A stretch of 64,000 bases of DNA from Thiodiazotropha sp040507225 (lineage in GTDB: Bacteria; Pseudomonadota; Gammaproteobacteria; Chromatiales; Chromatiaceae): contig JBEVVG010000001.1 of assembly GCA_040507225.1 (NCBI GenBank), positions 2,288,818 through 2,352,817 of the forward strand. The letters are read 5' to 3'. The stretch's first letter is position 1. Each line of letters starts with the position of its first letter. The notes below the pieces were generated by a model. The model was not told the DNA's origin, searched no databases, and worked only from the letters and a program-made list of their open reading frames with translations. The position numbers and the translations under genes are program-made. Shown one piece after another: positions 1 through 9,200 of the stretch.

Positions 1-1660
1 CTATCCCGCTTAGCACCACGACGAATTCATCCCCGCCGAGACGCGCCACAATATCACTCTCGCGAACCTCCCGATCGAGTCGGTTGCCGATCTCCATCAG
101 CAGAGCGTCACCGGTATGGTGGCCCAGGGAGTCGTTGATATTCTTGAAGCGGTCCATGTCGATGAACATCACCGCCACCTTCTCCTGGTTACGGCGTGCC
201 GCCAGAAGACTCTGTTCCAGACGTTCTTCCAGGCTGTAGCGATTGAACAGCCCGGTCAACACATCGTGATGTGCAATAAATTCGATACGCGCCTCGGCAG
301 CCTTGCGCTCCGAGATGTCGGTATAGCTGGCGATATAGTGGGTCACCTCGTTATCGGTGTTGCGAATCGCAGAGATTGCCGCCCACTTCGGATAGACCAT
401 GCCGTTCTTGCAGCGCTCCCACAGTTCACCCTGCCAGTAGCCGGACTCGTTCAGGGCGTTCCACATGTCCCGGTAGGTGTCCCGCGAGGCGTGTCCGGAT
501 GACAGCACCTTGGGATTCTGCCCGATCAGTTCATGGTAGTCGTACCCGGTGTGACGGATCATCGCCGGATTGACCGCCACAATCTTGTTCTCGCTGTCGG
601 TGATCATGATCGCCTCGCCGCTGTGTTTGAAGGCGTTGGCGAACAGATACAGACTCTCCTCGATGCGCTTACGCGATGTGATGTCCCGGGCAAGCACGAT
701 GAAACGTGGACGCTCCCCCTTGCCGGACTGCTTGCGGGCGATGGAGAGTTCGAACCAGTACTCCTCACCGGAAAGAGTCAGGCGATATTGACGGCCGGTG
801 GAGACACCTTCCCAGGCGGCCTCCTGCAGCGCGGCTTCGATGGCATCCGCCGCATCCGCCGGCAGGATGCCCCGTACGGTTTCACCAATCAGCCGGTTGG
901 GGGTATCCACCAGCAGACGCCGGTGATGAGCCAGCACCTGCACATAACGGCCCTCGTCATCCAGCTCGAACAGGATATCCGGAATCGCCTGAAGCGTGGC
1001 CGCCATGTCCTCTGCCAGGTGACGCACCGGCATGCCGAATATCCGGCTGAGCCGGTGTACCGCGAGACTGCCGATGATCATCAGCACGATGACCATGCCG
1101 ATCACGTAGAAGATACCCTGCCTCAGGGCCGCATCCCGCGAGGCCTGGGAGATCCCCACCTGCACCGCGCCCTGGATGGTATGGTCGAATCCGCCCCGGT
1201 AGGGAAGGGTCACCTCCAGCACCGATTCCTGGCGCCATTCGAGCCGCCGGGAGAGCTCGACGCCGGTACCGCTCAATACCGCTCTTGCCTGATTCGCGGC
1301 GTCGCCCGTCAGGCGGGTATCAATCAGGTCCACATCACTGCTCGCTATTACCCGGCCCTGTTTGTCGGTCACCCGCAGGTAACGGATGTTGGGATGATCC
1401 GCCAGAAGGTCTTCCAGCAGCAGTTGGGCATGATAACGTCCGGAGAAGCTGACCCGGGACACCGAGACCGCCAGCACCTTGGTCAGCAGCGTCGAAAGCT
1501 GGTGCTCCTCACGCTTCATCACACCATTGAGGTAGATGACTGCACCGGTGAGCATAATCAGCATCAACACCAGGATCAGCACACCGAACGAAAGAGTCAG
1601 TCGCCGGTCGACCGCTACGAGCTTTGAAATCGCGCTCTCCTCGCTGGCCCCCTCAGCCAT
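1..1660 (-). CDS. Membrane PAS-PAS-GGDEF diguanylate cyclase, partial (C-terminus beyond the window)
   Basis: Reads leftward from an ATG at 1660 and runs off the window edge, so at least 553 residues are present. Two membrane helices (about residues 25-46 and 178-200) bracket a periplasmic sensor domain of about 130 residues. Two PAS/PAC units follow (about 215-330 and 335-455), then a GGDEF domain with an intact LGGDEF signature near residue 540 and an upstream RESD inhibitory-site motif. It should make c-di-GMP in response to a periplasmic signal. Its start codon overlaps the stop of the upstream sugar-binding protein by one base (TGATG), implying translational coupling. An EAL domain could lie beyond the edge. 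Confidence 0.93.
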   Translation of the reverse strand, partial: MAEGASEESAISKLVAVDRRLTLSFGVLILVLMLIMLTGAVIYLNGVMKREEHQLSTLLTKVLAVSVSRVSFSGRYHAQLLLEDLLADHPNIRYLRVTDKQGRVIASSDVDLIDTRLTGDAANQARAVLSGTGVELSRRLEWRQESVLEVTLPYRGGFDHTIQGAVQVGISQASRDAALRQGIFYVIGMVIVLMIIGSLAVHRLSRIFGMPVRHLAEDMAATLQAIPDILFELDDEGRYVQVLAHHRRLLVDTPNRLIGETVRGILPADAADAIEAALQEAAWEGVSTGRQYRLTLSGEEYWFELSIARKQSGKGERPRFIVLARDITSRKRIEESLYLFANAFKHSGEAIMITDSENKIVAVNPAMIRHTGYDYHELIGQNPKVLSSGHASRDTYRDMWNALNESGYWQGELWERCKNGMVYPKWAAISAIRNTDNEVTHYIASYTDISERKAAEARIEFIAHHDVLTGLFNRYSLEERLEQSLLAARRNQEKVAVMFIDMDRFKNINDSLGHHTGDALLMEIGNRLDREVRESDIVARLGGDEFVVVLSGI

Positions 1661-2745
1661 CAGGGATTCTCCTGCAGCTCGCCGGACCAGAGCGGCTCGA
1701 TTGCGGTCCAGGGCTTGTCGAACGGTTCAGGGATCTGCCCTTCCCAGCCGGGATAGAGGGGCAGCGTCTCGCGGGTCACCGGAAATACCGGCACCAGGGT
1801 CAGGCGGGGCACCGAACGACCTCGCACCACGTCGTACGCCAGATTCATGGCGGTGGCGCCCAGGGCCCCGCAGAACTGCGCCGTATCGATCTGGGTCAAA
1901 CGCCCATTGCGAATATTTTCGATGGAGGCGGGATCGCCATCGATGGAGGCCACTACAACCTCGTCCCGACCTGCCCGGGCGAGTTCCTCGACCAGGCTCA
2001 GGCCGCCGCCGTCATTCACTGTGAAGATGGCGTCGACACTGTCCCGGTCAGGGAAATCCTTAAGGATCTGCTGACCCGCCTGGCGCCCCTCCTGGGGCTG
2101 CACCGCAATGTAGGTCTTGAGGATTCGGAACGGCTGACCGTAGTCCCTCAGGGCGTCCAGGAAACCGTTGAGCCGTTCCACGGTGGAGGAAACGTGGGGG
2201 TACTCCACCAGGATCAGTCGGATCTCATGCGAATCAGGAAAGTGACTGGCCAGATACTCCCCGTCCAGATAACCGGCCTGACGGTTGTCCGAGGTGACAT
2301 AGGCGGTGAGTTTACCGCCACTGATATACTGGTCATAGGCGATCACCGGTACGCCGAGCCGGTTGGCGTCCCGCAGTGGCCCGGCCAGAGCGGCATTGTC
2401 CGTCGGCTGGACGATGATGGCGTCGGGTTCCAGGCTGACCAGTTCGTAAAACTGGTCGATCTGGCGCTCCATACCCTCCGGACCATCACCGGCGACGCGC
2501 ACCGTCAGTGAGACACCGGCTTCACCCCGCGCTTCAGCCTGACGATTGATCTCTTCGGCCTGCGCCTCTAGCCCCTGACGCATCACCACCTGCCCGGGTA
2601 TGTTCATCGACCAGTAGAGCACACCGATGTTCTTGGCTGATACAAACTTCGGTCCATCCGAAGCGACAAGGGAATCAGCGAGCATCAGGAGCAAGAGGGT
2701 CAGCGCGAGGCGGCGACAGCAACTACATAAAATTGGCAACCTCAT
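1660..2745 (-). CDS. Periplasmic sugar-binding protein (ABC/LacI-type substrate-binding fold)
   Basis: 361 residues from the ATG at 2745, chosen because a signal peptide (MRLPILCSC, then a leucine-rich core) starts there; the open frame extends further upstream without a better start. The mature part is a Peripla_BP_4-like fold (segments NIGVLYWSMN, DAIIVQPTDNAAL, PVIAYDQYI, DAIFTVNDGGGLSLVEE). It is the class used by ribose/galactose importers and by LuxP. No permease or ATPase lies nearby. The next gene is a membrane diguanylate cyclase overlapping by one base. I infer that it is the soluble sensor partner of that enzyme rather than an importer component. Confidence 0.85.
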   Translation of the reverse strand: MRLPILCSCCRRLALTLLLLMLADSLVASDGPKFVSAKNIGVLYWSMNIPGQVVMRQGLEAQAEEINRQAEARGEAGVSLTVRVAGDGPEGMERQIDQFYELVSLEPDAIIVQPTDNAALAGPLRDANRLGVPVIAYDQYISGGKLTAYVTSDNRQAGYLDGEYLASHFPDSHEIRLILVEYPHVSSTVERLNGFLDALRDYGQPFRILKTYIAVQPQEGRQAGQQILKDFPDRDSVDAIFTVNDGGGLSLVEELARAGRDEVVVASIDGDPASIENIRNGRLTQIDTAQFCGALGATAMNLAYDVVRGRSVPRLTLVPVFPVTRETLPLYPGWEGQIPEPFDKPWTAIEPLWSGELQENP

Positions 2746-2892
2746 GGCTGCAAGTGTAGTGCACCCGGGGTGGATACGGAAATTCCATTTGTTCGCCAAA
2801 TCACTGATACACAAGGCCCCTTCGGAGATCCCCGAAACACTCAGGCACTCAGGCCTGAGCACTGGAACTCCAGCAATCAGGCCTGGCCGCTG

Positions 2893-4251
2893 TCAGAACA
2901 CCGCCGTGACCTGCAAGGCAAGCCGGTCGCCTATGCCGTCCATGTTGGCATTGGGGCCTGCACCTTTGGCGAAATCCGGGGTCTCCACATCGCGAAACGC
3001 ATAGTTGAGGGTTGCCCGGGTCTTCTTGTTGAAGTGGTACTGAACACCGAGAGTCAGGGTCTTCCAGATCGATTCGAAGTTGTATCCCGCAGGATGACCG
3101 CTGTCATCAGTCAATCGGGAGTAGTACTCGTAACGCGCATCGAGTTCCCAGTTGGTTTGCGGTATGTACCAGCCACCTTCCAGGTAGGCCCCCCAGGCCT
3201 TGCCCTCCGCTCCGTCGGCACCGCCCGGGTTGGCCCCGCTGACCTGGACATTCTGATCAAAGGTCATCTTGTCCGGACCGACGAAGATCATACCGTCCGC
3301 CTTGCGGTACTCGAAAGTCATGCGAAACGGCATCTTCCGGTACTGGGTACCCAGTCCCCAGCGGGTGCGGTCAAACTCCTGCGGGTTGTGAACGTCATCA
3401 TTGGTATTGTCCAGCAACCGCGAACCGTCCTGGTGCCAGGCAAACATTTTCCAGCCTGCGCGACGGGGCCCCTTGCCCCCGAACACCTTTTCCGACGACC
3501 AGTAGAGATACACATCCTTGCTGTCGTCGTTGTCGGACAGGCTCAGGCCGTTGCCGTTGCCGAGCATCACTGCGTAACTGTGTTCCCAGTCGTCCATGAC
3601 GAAGGTGTCGAATACCTGGATCCCGGTGTCGCGGGCAGCGGCAACCGGTTTTTCCACTGTATTGAGACTGTTGTCACTGTCCACCGGCAGCGTCGCCGCT
3701 CCCCGGTTGTTGGTGTACTTGTCATTCGGCAGACGTTCGATCAGTTGCTGATTGCCGAACTCGGTGAAGTTGATGTAGTCGATGTTGATGATGCCCTGGT
3801 AGACCTCTTCAGAACCCGGGGTCTTGAACAGTCCGACCCGGGTGCGTGCGCCTGGGATGTGATTGAAGGTGACACTGGCGTCGGTCATCTTGGCGAAACT
3901 GTTGCCGGCCGAGGTGATGCCGTTGTTACCCAGCTCGGCCATCAGAAAGTAATTGATCTTGCCATCCAGGGGAAAGCCGGCGCCACGCACCGCCAGGCGC
4001 GCACGGTTGATGTTGAAGCCGTCCTGGGTGTCCAGATCGGGCCCGAGCAGCTTGGGCGGTATGTAGGCGTCGGCTGCGCTGGCGTCACTGTAGTCTTTCT
4101 GGTACTGGGCCTGGATGATGCCCCACACCTTGGCGCGGGGCGCCGCGGATTCCGCCTCGGTGCCTTGAAGCATCAGCCAGTTGGTGGCCTGCGCCTGCGG
4201 CAATGCGCACAGCATGGCCAGTCCGCATGCGCGGATAACGATTCTGTTCAT
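2893..4251 (-). CDS. Outer-membrane porin, phosphate-selective porin O/P type
   Basis: 452 residues with an N-terminal signal peptide (ends near QAQA, residue 22) and a C-terminal phenylalanine (LQVTAVF), as outer-membrane barrels require. The alternating-strand sequence and segments such as FNINRARLAVRGAG, GARTRVGLFKTPGSEEVYQG and YEYYSRLTDDSG fit the OprO/OprP porin family. It should be a trimeric 16-stranded channel for anions or small solutes; selectivity cannot be read from sequence. It lies 42 bases after the DsrE-like gene and probably shares its transcript. Confidence 0.85.
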   Translation of the reverse strand: MNRIVIRACGLAMLCALPQAQATNWLMLQGTEAESAAPRAKVWGIIQAQYQKDYSDASAADAYIPPKLLGPDLDTQDGFNINRARLAVRGAGFPLDGKINYFLMAELGNNGITSAGNSFAKMTDASVTFNHIPGARTRVGLFKTPGSEEVYQGIINIDYINFTEFGNQQLIERLPNDKYTNNRGAATLPVDSDNSLNTVEKPVAAARDTGIQVFDTFVMDDWEHSYAVMLGNGNGLSLSDNDDSKDVYLYWSSEKVFGGKGPRRAGWKMFAWHQDGSRLLDNTNDDVHNPQEFDRTRWGLGTQYRKMPFRMTFEYRKADGMIFVGPDKMTFDQNVQVSGANPGGADGAEGKAWGAYLEGGWYIPQTNWELDARYEYYSRLTDDSGHPAGYNFESIWKTLTLGVQYHFNKKTRATLNYAFRDVETPDFAKGAGPNANMDGIGDRLALQVTAVF

Positions 4252-4293
4252 GAGTAGTCCCCCTGGGTATAGTTTTAATTGCGTGATTCGGCA

Positions 4294-4752
4294 TCAGGGC
4301 TTGATCAGGCGATAACCCTGATCGATCAGATCCATGATGCGCACCACACCGGCGCTCACCGTCACTGCATGGGTATTCAGTTCAGGCGGCTTGCCGAGGT
4401 TCTTGGTGAAGTTGGCGATAGTGTTTTCACAGGCACTGAAGCGTACCCCCTGGCTGGCCAGCCCATCGATGCGCGGGCTATTGTCATTACCGGCCTGCAA
4501 CAGACGCAGCCCGGGACCAAAGGCGACGACCTCCACCTCCACCCGATCCGGTCCGTAGTGCTTCAACAGGTTGTTGGCCACGTTCAGCACCAGGGTCTGT
4601 TTGAAGGGATCGGGATCGCTGATCTGCAGTACCACCTGTTTTTCCGCAAAAGGTTTCGCCTCGGAAGCCCGGGCGGGGGAAAAACCGATGAACAGTGCGA
4701 TCAGCAGCAACAGGCTGACGCTCCCCCTGATCGTGTCATTGTGTCGTTTCAT
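4294..4752 (-). CDS. Secreted DsrE-like domain protein
   Basis: 152 residues. ATG 4752 is preferred over ATG 4761 because AGAGG sits nine bases upstream of it. A signal peptide (hydrophobic core LLLLIALFIGF) is followed by one DsrE/DsrF-like domain starting KQVVLQISD. One cysteine (SACENTIAN) sits where the anti-sigma factor encoded divergently has VACNNTIAK. The two domains align along their whole length, including VEVEVVAFG against VEVNIVASA. DsrE-fold proteins bind small ligands or carry sulfur on cysteine; here the site would be periplasmic. First gene of the leftward unit, behind a predicted ECF promoter. Confidence 0.8.
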   Translation of the reverse strand: MKRHNDTIRGSVSLLLLIALFIGFSPARASEAKPFAEKQVVLQISDPDPFKQTLVLNVANNLLKHYGPDRVEVEVVAFGPGLRLLQAGNDNSPRIDGLASQGVRFSACENTIANFTKNLGKPPELNTHAVTVSAGVVRIMDLIDQGYRLIKP

Positions 4753-4823
4753 ACTCCTCATCCTCTTTAGTTGTATTGATGCAGTCCGGTTCGCTGCAAT
4801 GCCGAACCGCCCACGTGTGACTT

Positions 4824-4849
4824 GACGTTTAACGCAGGGTTTTTATTCC
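4824..4849 (-). promoter_or_regulatory. Predicted ECF sigma promoter of the DsrE-like/porin unit
   Basis: On the minus strand GGAATAA (4849-4843) is followed after 15 bases by CGTC (4827-4824), the layout of an ECF-type -35/-10 pair. The same arrangement occurs in the opposite direction in front of the sigma factor gene. The start codon of the DsrE-like protein is about 70 bases downstream. Prediction from sequence only. Confidence 0.6.
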
Positions 4850-4895
4850 ATCGATTCGTCATAAACTGGCCACTTGAAAAAAAATCGCGGGTTTT

Positions 4896-4921
4896 GGAAT
4901 AAAACCGGGGCCGCCTGCATC
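4896..4921 (+). promoter_or_regulatory. Predicted autoregulated ECF promoter of the sigma factor gene
   Basis: GGAATAA (4896-4902), 15 bases, then CATC (4918-4921). It matches the spacing and both boxes of the divergent site (one base differs in the -10). Transcription would start near 4928, giving a short leader that holds the GGGGGAG ribosome site and the ATG at 4951. Confidence 0.6.
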
Positions 4922-4950
4922 ATGTGGATTCAGGGGGAGAAAAAACGATA

Positions 4951-5502
4951 ATGAACCTATTCAATCTGGGCCGACCGGCCCGAAGCCTGCGCCGGCGGTT
5001 CGGCGACTACAGAAACGATCTGTACCGGGTCGGTTTGTCCTGGTGCGGAGACCGCATGCTCGCGGATGACCTGGCGCAGGAGGCATTGACGCGCGCGCTG
5101 GCGAAACACCACCAGTTGAAGGACGAGATGAAGCTGGAACACTGGCTGTTCCGCATCCTCAACAACTGCTGGCGGGAACACCTGCGGAGACTGCACCCGA
5201 CTGTGGAATTGGAGGAGTTGGTAATGACCAGCGAGCAGACCCCGGAGCGGGGTCTGCGCAAGCAACAGGTGATCGACCGGGTGCGCTGCGCGATTGGCCG
5301 GCTGCCGCTGGGACAGCGGCAGGTGATCACCCTGGTGGACCTGCAGGGGTTTTCCTACAGCGAGGTCGCCGCCGTGCTGGAGATACCCATCGGCACGGTG
5401 ATGAGCCGGGTCAGCCGCGCGCGACAGGCCCTGAAAGAGGATCTTATCGCCCTGCACGGCGACCTGAATCCTGAACGTTGTCATCTCAGGAGCGTGAAAT
5501 GA
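4951..5502 (+). CDS. ECF-family RNA polymerase sigma factor
   Basis: 183 residues from ATG 4951, which has GGGGGAG about 11 bases upstream; the earlier in-frame ATG at 4924 has no ribosome site and overlaps the predicted promoter. Sigma region 2 spans about residues 20-85 (ADDLAQEALTRAL, WLFRILNNCWREHLRR). Region 4 spans about 115-170 (LPLGQRQVITLVDLQGFSY, then IPIGTVMSRVSRARQAL). No extra C-terminal domain. It overlaps the anti-sigma gene by ATGA and probably recognises the two GGAATAA-N15-C(A/G)TC sites just upstream. Confidence 0.95.
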   Translation: MNLFNLGRPARSLRRRFGDYRNDLYRVGLSWCGDRMLADDLAQEALTRALAKHHQLKDEMKLEHWLFRILNNCWREHLRRLHPTVELEELVMTSEQTPERGLRKQQVIDRVRCAIGRLPLGQRQVITLVDLQGFSYSEVAAVLEIPIGTVMSRVSRARQALKEDLIALHGDLNPERCHLRSVK

Positions 5503-6188
5503 AACATGGAAATGACGAGACTTTTCGCCAGCTGAACGCCCTCGCGGACGGCGCACTCGACGCCCGTCAGAGTGAGCGGCTGCTCGAAGAAATCGAGCAG
5601 CACGCGGAGTTGCGCGAATCCCTGTGCGACATCCATCGCCTTAAGGACATGGTGCGCTACGCCTACGCCGACTGTGATCCCCCCAAGCGACAGTCACGCC
5701 TGACACCGCGCCTGCGCGTCGGTCTGGCCGCTGCTGCAGTGGCCCTGTTCAGTCTGGGATTCGTTGGTGGCCGTTTCAGCCAGCCGAATGACCCCCTGGC
5801 CCCGTTCGAGCTGACCCAGGTGGTTTCACAACCCAACAAGGTGGTGCTGTTCATCGGTAATTCGGATACGCAAAAGTTCCGGCAGACACTGGACCGGGCG
5901 GAAAACCTGCTTTCCCGCTACCATGGCCAGGGCGTCGAGGTGAACATCGTCGCCAGCGCGGGCGGTATCGATCTGCTGCGCAAGAGCGCCTCACCCTATG
6001 CACAACGGATCAAGGAACTCAGCGACAGTTACGCGGCGCTGCAGTTCGTGGCCTGCAACAACACCATCGCCAAGCTGGTGCGCGAAGGCCAGGACGTAGC
6101 CCTGATCGACAACGCGGTGGTCAAGCCCTCGGCGGTACAGTACGTGGTCGAACGGCTGCAGCAGGGCTGGAGTTACGTGGCGATCTGA
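5499..6188 (+). CDS. Membrane anti-sigma factor with periplasmic DsrE-like domain
   Basis: 229 residues; ATG 5499 overlaps the sigma stop (ATGA) and has CAGGAG upstream. Residues 1-70 form a helical cytoplasmic part typical of anti-sigma factors (FRQLNALADGALD, LLEEIEQHAELRESL); the HxxxCxxC zinc motif is absent. One membrane helix (about 76-97, VGLAAAAVALFSLGFVGG) leads to a C-terminal DsrE-like domain (about 115-229). That domain is homologous to the secreted protein at 4294-4752 and keeps the cysteine in VACNNTIAK. I infer that the outer domain senses a periplasmic redox or sulfur signal, or the secreted paralogue itself, and frees the sigma factor. Confidence 0.82.
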   Translation: MKHGNDETFRQLNALADGALDARQSERLLEEIEQHAELRESLCDIHRLKDMVRYAYADCDPPKRQSRLTPRLRVGLAAAAVALFSLGFVGGRFSQPNDPLAPFELTQVVSQPNKVVLFIGNSDTQKFRQTLDRAENLLSRYHGQGVEVNIVASAGGIDLLRKSASPYAQRIKELSDSYAALQFVACNNTIAKLVREGQDVALIDNAVVKPSAVQYVVERLQQGWSYVAI

Positions 6189-6266
6189 GCGACGTACCCC
6201 GGATGGACTGTAGCGGATACCGGACAGCGTACCCGTGCAGTCGGATTTCCGTGCACCCGGCCAGGC

Positions 6267-9200
6267 TCAATCCCCGTCCCGTTTCGGCTTTTCCTCCAGC
6301 TCCTGTTGCAACTGTCGGGTCAACTGCAACGGTGAGCCGGTATGCTGCGCCAGCAACTGGTAGGCCACCGGCACGATGTACAGCGTGAATACCGTGGCTG
6401 CGGTCACCCCGGCAAGAATCACGGTACCGATCACCGCCCGGGTCTCGGCCCCGGCACCGGATGAGAGGAGTAACGGCAGCGACCCGGCGGCAGTGGTGAT
6501 CCCGGTCATCAGGATCGGCCGGAATCGTACATGGGCCGCCTCCAGCAGAGCCTCTTCAAAGGCCTTGCCCTGGTCCCGCAACTGGTTGGCGAACTCCACG
6601 ATGAGGATACCGTTCTTCGCCGCCAGCCCGACCAGCATGATCAGGCCGATCTGGCTGTAGATGTTGAGTGTCTGGTCGGTGATCCAGAGTCCGAGGAGGG
6701 CCCCGGCCATGGCCAGGGGTACGGTAAGCATGATGACGAAGGGGTGCACCCAGCTCTCGAACTGGGCCGCCAGCACCAGGTAGACCACCACCACCCCGAG
6801 TATCAGCACGAACACCACCGAGCCACCGGCGGTTTTGTAATCCCGGGACTGCCCCTTGTAGTCGACGATCACCTGCTCCGGCAAATGTTCCCGCACCAGC
6901 CCGTCCAGGTAGCTGAGGGCCTTGCCCAGGGCCAGCCCGTCCGCCAAATTGGCCTCCAGGGTAATCGAGCGCACCCGGTTGTAACGGTTGAGACTGATCG
7001 AGTCGGCCACCTCTTCCAGGCGCACCAGATTGGCCAGTTGAATCAGCGCCCCGCTGGTCTCGGAACGCACGTAGAGATGACTCAGGTCCGAGGGGGTCTG
7101 CTGATCGCTGCGTTCCCCCTCGAGGATCACATCATATTCCTCACCCGCTTCGATGTAGGTGGTCACCCGGCGGGAGCCGAACATGGTCTCCAGGGTACGC
7201 CCGATGCTCTCCACCGTGACCCCGAGTTCCGAAGCCCGGTCGTAGTCGATCTCCACCTTGAGCTGGGGCTTGGTTTCCTTGTAGTCGTAGTCGATGCCCA
7301 GCAGGCCCGGGTTGTTCGCCTCGATCTTCTCCAGCAGGATGTCCCGCCAGGCCGCCAGTTCATCGTAGGTACCGCCACCGATGACGAACTGCACAGGTTT
7401 CTGGATGCGCCGGCCGAATCCCTGGCGCATCACCGGAAAGGCGCGCACCCCGGGCAGGTCGGCGAGTTTCCTGCGAATCTCGTCCATGATCTCCCAGGCG
7501 GAGCGGCGCTGCTCCCAGTCGTTGAGCACATTGATCACGATGCCGCCGTTGAAGATGGCGAAATTGCTGAAGGTGCGCGGAGCACGCACCAGCAGGCGGG
7601 TGATCTCCCCCGATTCGACATACGGCATGAGCCGGCGCTCGATCTCGTCCATATAATCCTTCATGTAGTCATAGGAGGCCCCCTCGGGACCATTGACGAT
7701 GAGGAAAAAAGCCCCCCGGTCCTCCTTCGGCGCGTACTCGTCGGGAATCCGTTCGAACAGCCACCAGGCCCCGGCCATGATCGCGACGAACAACGCCAGC
7801 ACCAGCCAGTAGTGGTGGATCGCCACCTTCAGGCTGGTGACATAGAAATCCCGCACATGGTTGAGCATCCAGTCCACCCCCCGGGTGAGGCTGATCCCCG
7901 CGGCATGTTGCCGCGGCAGGATCTGCGAGGCGAGCATCGGCGAGAGCGACAGGGCCACCAAGCTGGAGAAGGCCACCGCAGCGGCCATGGTGATCGAGAA
8001 CTCGGTGAACAACCGGCCGATGTCACCGCCGAGAAAGGCGATCGGAACGAACACCGAGATCAGCACCACGGTGGTGGAGATGACCGCGAAGGCCACCTGG
8101 CGGGCACCGCGATACGCGGCCACCAGGCGCGACTCGCCATACTCCTCCATGCGTCGGTGGATGTTCTCCAGCATCACGATGGCATCATCGACCACCAGTC
8201 CGATCGCCAGCACCAGGGCCAGCAGGGTCAGGATGTTGATGGTAAAACCGAGCGCCAGCAGTACCAGGAAGGTGGCGATCAGAGAGACCGGCACCGCCAC
8301 CGCCGGCACGATCATCGCCCGCACGCTGCCGAGGAACAGGAAGATCACCGTCACCACCAGGGCGATGGCGATACCCAGGGTCTTGTAGACCTCCTTGATC
8401 GCCCCTTCAACGAACACCGAGCTGTCATAACTCTGCTTGATCTCCATACCCTCGGGCAGGGTGGGATTGATGCGCAATCGCTCCGCCTTGGCCAGGGCCG
8501 CAACCTCCAGGGTATTGGCGGTGGACTGTTTGATGATGCCGATGCCCACCATCGGCACTCCGTTGCCGCGGAAGAAGGTCCGGGTCTCCTCGGCGCCCTT
8601 CTCCACCCGCGCCACCTCCCCGAGACGCACCAGGAAGCCGTCACTGCCGCGGGCCAGCACCAGGCGGGCGAAATCATCCGCGGAGTGGAAACTGCGGTTG
8701 AGCCGCACGGTGAACACCCGGTCCTGCGAATCGATGCTGCCGGCGGGCAGCTCCAGGTTGCTCTTGCGCAGCGCCTGTTCCACATCGGCCACGGTGAGTC
8801 CCCGCGCTGCCAGGGCCTGGCGATCGATCCAGATGCGCATGGCGAAAGTCTGGCCGCCGCCGACCCGCACCCGGGCCACCCCGTCAAGCACCGAGAAGCG
8901 ATCCACCAGGTAACGCCGGGCATAGTCGGACAACTCCGGCACGCTCATCCGGTCGCTCACCAGATTGAGCCACATGATCACATCCTCGTTGCTGTCCACC
9001 TTCTGGATCTCCGGCGGGTCGGCCTCCAGGGGCAGGTCGTCGAGGATGGTCGAAACCCGGTCGCGTACGTCGTTGGCGGCGGCGTCGATATCTCGGTCCA
9101 CGTTGAACTCGATGGTCACCACCGAACGGCCGTCCTCGCTCTGGGAGGAGATAAAGCGGATCCCCTCGACCCCGGAAACACGGTCCTCGATGAGCTGGGT

